From NCBI GenBank assembly GCA_039545295.1, contig BCIK01000008.1:512487-576486 (forward strand): a stretch of 64,000 nt of DNA, written 5' to 3'. The notes under the pieces were generated by a model. That model was not told the DNA's origin. It saw only the letters and a program-made list of their open reading frames with translations, and did no database searches. The DNA is from Udeniomyces pyricola (Eukaryota; Basidiomycota; Tremellomycetes; Cystofilobasidiales; Mrakiaceae). The translations under genes were made by a program, and so were the position numbers. Shown piece by piece: positions 55,380 to 64,000 of this stretch (position 1 is the stretch's first letter; the number at the start of each line of letters is the position of its first letter).

Positions 55380-56338
55380 CTAGACTCTTCCACCCTCTGC
55401 CCAACCCGATCCGAACCTCTCCCCGATCTCGCCCAAGTCACCCTCGACCAAATTCGGTGCGCCCGGAATCAACGCGCCCCAAGTCGGCCAATAATAACTC
55501 ATCCTCGGTCCCAACCCGAACCTTCCAAAACTCGTCGGGCCCGTCTCGGGCGTGAATGGTTGGAGGTATGATGGAGTCGGAACGATAGAGGAGGAGGGGA
55601 AGGAAGGTTGCGAACGACGGAGTCGACGGGCCTCGGCGGCTTCTTCGACGGTTTCGATCCGGTCGAGAACGGAAGGTGGCGGCATGAGAGGTGCGAGATC
55701 GTCCTGTGAGTCCATCAGAGGTATGCGTGTTTTTTTGTTTTTTTTGTATGTGTGTGTAGGAGTTAGGGACGGGAGCAAGGAGAGTGGATGAGGAGGAAGG
55801 GGTTGGGTGGGATTGGGATGAGGGAGAGGATGCGTATGAGGAGAGGATGCGTATGAATGACGCGAGGACGCGAGGGAGTTTTAGGCATGCCAATCAGGAG
55901 TTCATGAAGGATTAACGAGGCATTTGATGAAAATATCATAATGGTAATTAATACAGCATAACCGCATGATGAAGAAAGGGTAGACAAACGCGATCACAAC
56001 ATATGAGTCACATGTTTGATCGAGAAAGTAAGGCGGAAGGAGGTGGAGGGCGGTGAGGGAAAGAAAGGCATCATAGCATCAGTCAACAATCCACGAATAT
56101 CCCTCCGAGCAAAATACATCCCATGTCTCTGAGCAACACCTCGAGTTTTCCAACAAAGAACATTTAACGTGTTCAACCGCAGGAAGGTGGTCGTTCTTCG
56201 TCAGCTTACGTAGTTATCCTGAGCGACAGCTTCGAGCGAGTAGAAGTAAACGGCCGCAATTCCGACGCCGGCCGTCGCCCATCCTTTGACGTTGGGCCAC
56301 CAGTAACGTCTTCGAGCCCTTCGCAGACCTACGGACAT
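55380..56338 (-). CDS. COA3-like cytochrome c oxidase assembly factor
   Basis: Two minus-strand exons, 56338-56210 and 55703-55380, give 150 aa, split by a long 506-nt intron. The first exon encodes SVGLRRARRRYWWPNVKGW, a membrane helix (ATAGVGIAAVYFYSLEAVA) and QDNY. After splicing, DDLAPLMPPPSVLDRIET follows. RARxP/YxxxN, one transmembrane helix with a YFYS end and an acidic Q-D-D/N-[FY]-x-D motif is the COA3 (CCDC56/Coa3) pattern. Coa3 is a small inner-membrane protein that stabilises newly made Cox1 and controls its synthesis. The C-terminus is longer than in yeast. The GTAGGT around the ATG could instead be an acceptor, joining upstream exons (for example MEGFRDNAHQPARS near 56735) in phase; the start is therefore uncertain. 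Confidence 0.65.
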
Positions 56339-56971
56339 GGTCTAATGGGGTCGGACACACATGTAGGGTTGGAGAAGATGGGATGGCAGAGTTAGTTTGG
56401 GGTCAAGGACTTTGAGGAAGGGGGGTGGGGGGTAGAAATGGGATGCAGGCGAAGGAAACAAGGAGAACACCATGGGCTCGAGATCGAAGATGGATACGGC
56501 AGGGGGGAAGTATCCGCGGACGTACGTATCCGTTGGGAAAGTAAGTCCTCATTGCTGCTCTGGAATGAGAGGGACCGGGGTGAACGGCGAGAAGCGGGAT
56601 GAGCAAGCGGCAGACGCAAAGGGAATATGATGATGATGACGATGACGAGGCAAGGTGAGGGTTAGGATTGGCTGACCTGTGGTTGTAGCCTTCCGATCTA
56701 GCTGGCTGATGAGCATTGTCCCTAAAGCCTTCCATGGGTGAAGAGTGAGTTGGGTGTGTGGTGTGTGGTGTGGGGTGTATGGATTGGAGTGGGCAGACGA
56801 GCAAGCGAGCGAAATGGTGGATGAAACTGCGTCCACATCATGATTCGATCCACCAGATCTGTGACTAACTTATCCGATCGCTCATCATGCATCATGGCAG
56901 TCGTCTGATTATCATCATCAATCATCATCATCATCACCACCCGCCACTGACATATCCACCCTCACATCTTC
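56339..56971. promoter_or_regulatory. Divergent promoter between COA3-like and CHMP1
   Basis: This 633-bp spacer separates two divergent starts. It may hold noncoding or extra 5' exons of the COA3-like gene (see that entry). A GTGTGTGGTGTGTGGTGTGG repeat at 56754-56776 and an ATCATC/ATCATCATC run just before the CHMP1 start (56906-56936) stand out. Confidence 0.45.
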
Positions 56972-58510
56972 ATGAGTGCCCTAGAAAGTCAGTCGTCCAC
57001 TCCTTCCAGCCAATCTTGTTCGCTCCAATCGTTAACTCACCCTCACACTTCCTCTTCATCCCACTACAGAAAGCCTGTTCCAGCTCAAGGTGAACCGCCG
57101 ACTCATCCAGACCGTCCACCGCGTCCCGTAGCAATTACCCCGCTCATCATCCGTTTCCTATCTTCAGTTTACCGCCAAGGCACTCCAACGCCAATCTAAA
57201 AAGGCCCAAAAGGACGAGAACCAGGAGAAGGCCAAACTGAAAAAGGTCCGTATCGGGATCTGCCGTCCGCATGCCATTCGCGTCTGTTTCATTACGCGAC
57301 GACCTCATCGTTAAAGGGATGAAGGAAGGAAGGAAAAGAAGGGGGAAGACAATCAGCTCTGGGAAGATCTAGAACTTTGCCCTGCCCCAAGATCAAAGAG
57401 CAGCTTCAATGAATCTAAAGCTACCATGCTGATACGGTCCAAACTACCGCGGAATTCACATCCTCATCCTCAACGTATCACCCCGTCACCTATCCATCTC
57501 ATTCCTCTCTCTCTCTCCTACGGCGCGACATACACTCGTCTCCATTGACCTAACCCCGAATTTCCTCAGGCTCTGCAACAAGGCAACACCGAAGGTGCCC
57601 GAATCTATGCATCCAACGTCATTCGCAAGAAGAACGAATCCCTCAACCTCCTTCGCTTGGGTTCGCGGATCGACGCCGTCGCGTCCCGCGTCGAAACGGC
57701 CGTCACCATGAAGCAGGTCACAGGTAGCATGGCCAGTGTCGTCAAGGGTATGGATAAGGCGATGGAGAACATGAACTTGGAAAGGGTACGTCAGCAGTCG
57801 ATTTGGATGGCCGTTCTCGGGTTTAGTCACAAGAGGAAGGGGCATGAGATGAAGAAGGGAAGGGCAAGATCAGATTGAACATCATCTCTGTATTAATCGG
57901 ACACGATTGCCGTGTTTTCATCATCGTCCCCTCAATTTGAGGTGGCTATGGAAAGGCATGAATATCTTCCTCGCTATTGCCCACATCGTCCCTTTGCACA
58001 CCTCATGACTCACTTTTTCACCTTTTCCCGCTCACGCCTTGCTTTTTTCTTTCTCCCCCCCCCCTCCTCCCTTTCCCCAAAATCAGATATCCCTCGTCAT
58101 GGACAAATTCGAATCGCAATTTACCGATCTCGACGTCCAAACATCTTACATGGAGTCCACCATGTCCAACACGACCGCTACCACAACGCCCCAAGACCAA
58201 GTCGATTTGCTCATGGCCCAGGTGGCGGACGAGGCTGGGTTGGAAATTCAGCATGAGCTCGGGGGAAGCGTCCCGAACGCCATCGCGGCGACAAAGGAGA
58301 AGGAGAAGCCAGAACCAGAGGTCGAGGACAGATTGGCGGATAGGTTAGTCACACATTCGTTAGATTTATGAGGTGTATGGTTCGAAGGAAAGAAGAACGA
58401 TACGACAAACGGAACCGATTTCTTTAGCTGATTGATCGTTTGATGTCTTCTCTCATGCTCGTTCGTCTGCTTTTTGCTTCAGACTGAGAGCTCTTCGACC
58501 GGCGACCTAG
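56972..58510 (+). CDS. DID2: ESCRT-III subunit CHMP1/Did2 (Vps46)
   Basis: Six exons close in phase: 56972-56987 (16 nt), 57070-57089 (20 nt), 57168-57245, 57570-57785, 58087-58343 and 58483-58510, giving 204 aa, the normal CHMP1 length. It reads [59 protein letters not shown], and then [38 protein letters not shown]. The C-terminal RLRALRPAT is a MIT-interacting motif 1 (R/K-L-x-x-L-R). Did2 recruits Vps4 and Ist1 to recycle ESCRT-III at endosomes and in cytokinesis. The first two exons are tiny yet conserve the family N-terminus exactly, which supports the model. Confidence 0.95.
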
Positions 58511-59725
58511 ATTATGTATTCTTTTATCTTCATGTTCGTTTTTCTTTTCTTCTTCTATTGAAACCACCTTTGATACCCGGCCTGGGTCCTTTGCTCTCCC
58601 TTCCCCTCCCGACCTTGCTCTTCTTCTTGTTCTTTATCTTTTCTCCCCCCTTCAAATTTTGTCCATCGTTCAGCTTTGTACCTCTTCTTTCACTACGTCG
58701 GCCTACCCTCCAGCTTGAGGTATGGCTCTTGTGAGCAACTCGTCTCTGTTCCATGTTCAAGCAATCCATCTCTGTCATAGTCATGCGGATATCCTATAGT
58801 GCATGTTGCAAACGTTATAGTTTACCATCAATATATGGGTTCATCAACGTTCATAAGTAATATATATATGAGAAATCGGATCGACGTAGCATGCAGACGT
58901 CACGTCTGCGTGCAGGCAAGCCGTCGATCCAATGTACAGCCAGGCCGTGCGGAAGAAATGTCTTGTACATATACCGGGGTCACGACTAACTAGGATTGCG
59001 TACCAGTTGGTACAACGTGTCGTGGTATCAACCAGATATCTATAGTCAATATGCCGGCCGGCGTGGACCGACGCTGTCGCCACTTGGATGCATGATCATC
59101 ATATCATGGAGCGTCGATCGAAGCGCGGCATAATCGTAAGACGACATCGACGCGCGCGCAGATCGGGATGGCAACTGAAATACCGACGTATTGGTTGAGG
59201 TGTGATTTAGTAGCTGTGTTCACAGAGGGGATTGTTGGTAGGATGCCGATGGGAGATGCATTCGGGTGGAGCGAGCGGCGTCGACGCCGTTCGTCTGTCA
59301 TGAGTTGTGAAGCGGGGAACACGGCACGGGGGAGGGATCGTGGATTGGCGGCAGGATCTGATCTCTGATGGTGTTGCATGTCGGACGATGATGATGATGA
59401 TGAGGGAGATGTATGTGCTGACGCTTGAGGGAATCGAAGTGTGTGTATGTGTATGGGGCAAGGTAGTCGTGCGCGTGAGACCAAGAAGGGAGAGAAAGGA
59501 AGAAGAAGAAGAAAAAGAAAACGCGTTGAGAAACAAAACAGATAAAATAAGGAATTCTTAGAATGGAATATCAAAGTGGCTCGATTCTGCCAGCAGCGTT
59601 GTCGAGCACGTCTTTTCGGCGATTTCCTCTCTCTTCTCCTCCCATCACCACCTCTTTCCCTTTCCCTTTCTTCCCCCTTCACTCCCCCCCCCTCGCCTCC
59701 CCACTCACCCTCCTTCTCTATCACC
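58511..59725. other. Intergenic and promoter region, 1.2 kb
   Basis: This lies between CHMP1 and the S-adenosylmethionine synthetase gene. It contains a GATGATGATGATGA run (59387-59401), a GAAGAAGAAGAAAAAG purine tract (59502-59518) and the CT-rich block listed separately. ORFs up to 215 codons on the minus strand are readings of low-complexity purine tracts. Confidence 0.5.
59625..59725 (+). promoter_or_regulatory. CT-rich core promoter/5' leader of SAM synthetase
   Basis: About 100 bp directly before the ATG are nearly all C and T on the coding strand, ending CTATCACCATGG, a good fungal start context. Pyrimidine-rich leaders of this kind are typical of strongly expressed fungal genes. Confidence 0.6.
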
Positions 59726-61862
59726 ATGGTTGCCGCTGCCTCTGGACCCACCCGACCCGTTCTCCCTCAGGGACAGTGAGTGTTTGACCCAACCCGTCGT
59801 TTTCTCTTTTGCCATCGTTCCGAACTCCCTTCTTCCTGCCCCCCCCCCCCACTCCGGTCCCCCTTCATTCCTCTCTTGTCCTAACGCCCATCTTTCTCCC
59901 TTCCTTCCCTCTACAGCTTCCTCTTCACCTCCGAGTCCGTAGGAGAGGGACACCCCGGTACGTCCCACCTCTCTTGGTCACATCGACAGCTCACTCCGAG
60001 GCGCGCACAGATCGAGCAGGAAATACCCCTTCCTTGCCTCTTTCCTCGCGCGCCTTTGGTTTTTTTCGCCTGGCCTACGGAAGGAGCAAAGATAGGACCG
60101 GATCGGAACTGACCGAGCCCATCTCTTTTTACCCCCTCTTCTTTCGTGCTTGCCTCGCTCTGTCTTGTATGTGATCCTACAGACAAGATCTGTGACGCCG
60201 TCTCGGATGCCATCGTGAGTGTCGAGTTTTGACTGGTTCGACGACGCGAGACTTTCAAGTCAGGCCAGACCTGGGCGCACGTTTATCCCTCTCTCGCCTG
60301 GGACCTTCGCGCCGCGCGATATTGTCTCGTTTTTCTCTATCGTCTCGCTTGTCTCCTCGTCGCCTGCCCCTCTTAGTCCGCTATATGCATATGACAGTTC
60401 CACTGACGTGTCTGTTGCTTGACCTTTTCTCTCCTCTCAGCTTGACGCCTGCCTCGCCCAGGACCCGTGGTCCAAGGTTGCTTGCGAGACTGCTGCCAAG
60501 ACCGGGTATGTTATCTATCACCTTCATCCACCTTTCTCTTTTTCTTCTCTTTCCCATCTACCCTCTCGCCGCGTCTCTTGATGAATTCCGTCGTGGCCTG
60601 TCACCTCTGTTCATCTCTGACCGCATTTCCGTTTTGCTCGTCATAGAATGATCATGGTCTTCGGTGAGATCACCACCAAGGCCCTCATCGACTACCAGGC
60701 CGTCATCCGAAAGACCATCAAGGACATCGGTTACGACTCGTCCGAGAAGGGATTCGACTACAAGACTTGCAACGTTCTTGTCGCCATTGAGCAGCAGTCG
60801 CCCGATATTGCTCAGGGTCTTGACCACGGAGACCTCGAGAACCACGGTGCCGGTGACCAGGGTATCATGTGAGTTTGACTGATCATCTTGTTCGAGACTC
60901 CGGAGCGGCAAGTCTAACGACCGATATGTGGCAACGCGTTGCTAATACCAACCCGCTCTCTCGTTTGCCTCTCCCAAAGGTTCGGATACGCCACCGATGA
61001 GACCGAGGAGCTCATGCCCCTTTCCGTCGTCCTCTCGCACAAGCTCAACGCCGCCATGGCCGCCGCCCGACGAGACAACTCCCTCGGATGGCTCCGACCG
61101 GACTCCAAGACCCAGGTCACCGTCGAGTACAAGAAGGACGGAGGTGCCATGGTCCCCATCCGAGTTGACACCGTCGTCATCTCGACCCAGCACGCCGAGG
61201 AGATCTCCACTGAGGACCTCCGATCCGAGCTCCTCGAGAAGATCGTCAAGAAGGTCATCCCCGCCAACCTCCTCGACGAGCACACCGTCTACCACGTAAG
61301 TCGGCAATTCTTGTTTGGCACTGTTCTGTGTTGAAGCGTTCATCCACTGACCTCATTCTTCTCATCTGGACGTGTCTCTATCTCTGTTCCGGCCTCACAG
61401 ATGCAGCCCTCGGGTCGATTCGTTATCGGTGGTCCTCAGGGAGATGCCGGTCTTACCGGCCGAAAGATCATCGTCGACACCTACGGAGGTTGGGGAGCTC
61501 ACGGTGGAGGAGCCTTCTCCGGAAAGGACTGGTCCAAGGTTGACCGATCGGCCGCCTACACTGCCCGATGGATTGCCAAGTCGCTCATCGCCAACGGTCT
61601 TGCCCGACGATGCCTTGTCCAGCTCTCGTACGCCATCGGTGTCGCCGAGCCCCTCTCCATCTTCGTTGACTCGTACGGTACCTCCAAGAAGACCGACGAG
61701 GAGCTCGTCCAGATCATCCAGCAGAACTTTGACCTCCGACCGGGATCCATCGTCAAGCAGCTCGACCTCCAGAAGCCCCAGTACCAGGTTACCTCGTCCT
61801 ACGGTCACTTCGGTAACCCCAACTACTCTTGGGAGAAGCCCCTCCAGAACCTCAAGCTCTAA
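59726..61862 (+). CDS. SAM2: S-adenosylmethionine synthetase
   Basis: Seven exons close in phase: 59726-59775, 59917-59957, 60183-60214, 60441-60505, 60647-60868, 60980-61295 and 61401-61862, giving 395 aa, the family length. It makes S-adenosylmethionine from methionine and ATP in the cytosol. Motifs: [20 protein letters not shown], the hexapeptide loop [67 protein letters not shown] (P-loop-like) and YGHFG at the C-terminus. All catalytic blocks are intact. All 14 arginines use CGA, and codons are overwhelmingly GTC, ATC, CTC, AAG and GAG, a marked bias that fits high expression. Introns are concentrated in the 5' half, which splits the first ~60 codons into four small exons. The paralogue number (SAM1 or SAM2) is arbitrary. 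Confidence 0.97.
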
Positions 61863-62744
61863 GCGAGAGGTCTCTGCTTCTTCTCTTTTGGGCGACGATC
61901 CCTTCTTTTCCTTTCTTCTTCTTTTCCTCGGGTCTTGTGCATGTCTTGTTTTTACTTTCGTTTCCGGACGCCTGCAGGGAGTGGGATCCCCGGCAGACCC
62001 CTGCGTTCGACCCCTTTCCTTTTTCTTTTCCGCCCTTTTCTCTCCCCCCTCTCGAGGGCCACCGCACGAACGCCATCATTTCTCGCTAGCGCAGCTGTCC
62101 TGATGGTTTAGTAGGCGGTCGGTTTCTTACCTCGGGTAGTGAGCTCATCCTCGCTTTGACTCCTTCTCTCTTCGCTCGCCATTATTTTTATTTTGTCCTG
62201 GTTGTTTTGCTCTTTCTTGATATCTTCGTCGCCCTCTTTCATTTTCACTCACTACAATCTCTCTCGCCTCCCTCCACACGTCTACTCCACCCCCATGCTT
62301 GCACGCTCACTCCCCTTCGCATCTAGATTTGTTCTGGCCTTATCCGCCTCCCCTTTTTTTTCTCCTCTGTCCTTTCAACATATGTGTGTAGACTACGCAC
62401 GCGTCATATCAATGGTTCTCAACATCCACATAATCTTGGCTTGGTCTTCAAGGGGGAAATACCGAAATACCGTATGTGTCCATGTGCAGCTCCGCGAATA
62501 TATGAAAGGTTATAATTAGAAGATCATGTCAGGGCCCATGCATCAGATCGGCGTTGTCGATATGCAAGGATATCTGCGGATGGACACCGGATATCCCGAT
62601 GTTCACGATCTCTCCCCAACCGACTATCGTCTTTCACTCTTTAAGGAGTGCCTGTTTTCAGCCAGCGCACCTCGCCTCTCTGATCCTAACCCTGGACTGT
62701 TAATTCTGAACTGTCTACTTCCGTTCATCATCATCGAAATCATC
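61863..62744. other. Intergenic, 882 bp
   Basis: This holds the 3' UTR of the SAM synthetase gene (T/C-rich) and the promoter of the last gene. I looked for a tRNA around 62090-62160, where TGGTTTAGTAGG resembles a D-arm, but no T-loop or acceptor stem follows. Nothing else is supportable. Confidence 0.5.
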
Positions 62745-64000
62745 ATGTCGACCCTTTTATCTCATCGATCCTTGACCTCTCTCGCTCTCTTTCCGCTCGC
62801 ATTTCTCTCGCTCGGCTTCGAGCCTTCATCCCTTCTCCTTCCCTTCCTGCTTTCTACCCTCCTCGACATCTCTTCTTCGTATCACCATGACCAGCATCCT
62901 CATTGCTCCAGTATGTCGACTTCTTCGATGTTACTTGGCCGTTACTTCCTCTCGACCGTTCCATTTCTCCTTCCCGGAGCGACAGCCGCAGTCTGGACCG
63001 AGATCCGATCAGCCTTGACCCAACCGAGCCACTCCGCCCTCGTCTTATTACTCCTCGGTGTCCCATTCGTATGCCTCCCTTTGAGCCTCATCTGGGTTTA
63101 TGGCATGTACGTCTCCAATAAAGCCTGTTCCATGGTACAGGTCGGACAGTTGAGTCCGAATGAGATTCTGGCCTTTCCCGTCCTGTATGCGGCGGGCATG
63201 GGCCTTGTATCGCTTATTTCACCTCTTGGGCGCCAGGTTCGTCCGTCGATTCGTACTTTGATCGCAGCCCACTCCATCTATCTTTCTCATTATTATTTTT
63301 TCTATTCAATATTTACCTCACGGATGTTGACGTATATAGCTTGGCTTACCTGACACCCATGCATCGAATATAGGGTATTTGGACACCGATCAGTGGCTTT
63401 CTTCTCGAGTCGAATCTTGCGCTCGTCGCCCTCGGAGGGCCTGTGATTCTCGATTTCCAAATCGCCCTTCTCGCCGTCCTCCTCCATCAAGTTTCGCCAC
63501 TCCGCTCCTTCCTTGAGAATGCTAAATCTGAACACGATGGGAAGGCTCAGTACGCTGATTTGTTGCATGATGAACCCGAGTCGACGATCGATTGTGAGGA
63601 GCGTCGGGAGCCGAGGGAAACGGACGCTCTTCTCGACTGGCCGGCTATGACTGTCCCAACGACTACGACGTTGACTACTACTACACCTGCAGCAGTAGGC
63701 AAGGCTCGTCAACTGCTTTCCGCTCCATATTCGTCCATCAACAGAGCTTACCATCCTGTGGTTGACGACGAAGTACTTGTTCCTGCCAGAGCTTCACGTA
63801 TTACTCTACTCTCCCTCTCCAGCTTGCTTGTCCTCGCGCTCGCCATCCAACCAGCCATCCTCGGTCCGGTGACCCGTATCAGCTCAGCTTATCCTCTCTC
63901 AGCCTATACTCCAGTCTCCCTTGCATGTGTCTTACCTCCTCGTCTTCCCGTATCCTCAAAGATGACCCCACTCGAATCCTACCTCGCCGAAATCCGTCGT
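62745..64000 (+). CDS. Polytopic membrane protein, apolipoprotein N-acyltransferase-like N-terminus, truncated by window edge
   Basis: Exons are 62745-63236 and 63374->64000, open at the right edge. The visible ~370 residues have several hydrophobic helices: SLALFPLAFLSLGFEPSSL, LVLLLLGVPFVCLPLSLIW, VLYAAGMGLVSLISPLG, LALVALGGPVILDFQIALLA and LLSLSSLLVLALAIQPAIL. The last visible block, PVSLACVLPPRLPV then TPLESYLAEIRR, resembles the lead-in to the carbon-nitrogen hydrolase domain in fungal and bacterial N-acyltransferase (Lnt) type proteins ('...vgcvlP...ldd.l.Et'). The catalytic Glu-Lys-Cys domain would lie beyond 64000 and cannot be checked here. A longer ORF starts at 62526, but the first 73 residues look like leader sequence, so the Met at 62745 is preferred. 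Confidence 0.5.

Noticed and set aside
59104..59751. 215-codon minus-strand ORF upstream of SAM synthetase
   Set aside because: It is an Arg/Glu/Gly purine-tract reading antisense to the CT-rich promoter.
62090..62165. tRNA-like string downstream of SAM synthetase (TGGTTTAGTAGG)
   Set aside because: No GTTCRAN T-loop, no matching acceptor stem, and the anticodon arm does not pair.
63107..63140. Candidate 34-nt intron (GTACGT ... TACAG) in the last gene
   Set aside because: It is shorter than any other intron here, and removing it would shift the frame that stays open to 63236.

Overview
The window is nuclear DNA of a basidiomycete fungus, most likely a yeast-like one. Almost every gene is cut by several short introns of about 50 to 200 nt, with GTNNGT-type donors and YAG acceptors, and genes lie on both strands a few hundred bases apart. 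Products are conserved eukaryotic housekeeping proteins. I cannot place it below subphylum from sequence alone. I rebuilt exon chains by hand so that reading phase closes from start to stop, and 18 protein-coding genes are supported. There is no virus, transposon, rRNA, tRNA or CRISPR array that I can defend.

Layout, left to right: a truncated Gas2-related (GAR domain) microtubule-type protein (<1-6071, +); an FG nucleoporin with a CCCH finger, NUP42 type (6543-9122, +); an Erv26/Svp26 (TEX261) ER cargo adaptor (10041-12135, -); U5 snRNP assembly factor AAR2 (12509-15231, +); an unrecognised Ser-rich protein (16117-17338, -); M18 aspartyl aminopeptidase (17767-20483, -); splicing factor SPF45 (20947-23396, -); pre-rRNA processing nuclease LAS1 (23665-26199, +); an unrecognised ~503-aa protein (26590-28753, -); an LAA2/aftiphilin-like AP-1 accessory protein (29524-31489, -); a PPIL4-type cyclophilin-RRM protein (31955-34119, +); a Yta7/ATAD2 AAA-ATPase with bromodomain (34582-41476, +); a coiled-coil protein with taxilin-like segments flanking a SUMO-like domain (42676-46941, -); mitochondrial MDM31 (47467-51370, -); TLS1/C9orf78 (52565-54595, +); a COA3-like cytochrome oxidase assembly factor (55380-56338, -); ESCRT-III CHMP1/Did2 (56972-58510, +); S-adenosylmethionine synthetase (59726-61862, +); and the start of a polytopic protein that resembles fungal apolipoprotein N-acyltransferase-like enzymes (62745->64000, +).

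These are independent housekeeping genes rather than a pathway cluster, but four (AAR2, SPF45, PPIL4, TLS1) are spliceosome-related. Several neighbours are divergent and share short promoters (SVP26/AAR2, SPF45/LAS1, LAA2/PPIL4, COA3/CHMP1).

The most unusual items are: a SUMO-like fold lodged inside a taxilin-like coiled coil; a dense 270-bp array of the hexamer TTGGCA in both orientations at 42059-42325; a 9-bp GGGGAGGAT minisatellite with G-quadruplex potential at 42939-42992; exclusive use of the CGA codon for all 14 arginines of S-adenosylmethionine synthetase; a polyglutamine-bearing insertion in the bromodomain of the Yta7 homologue; and exons as short as 7 and 10 nt.
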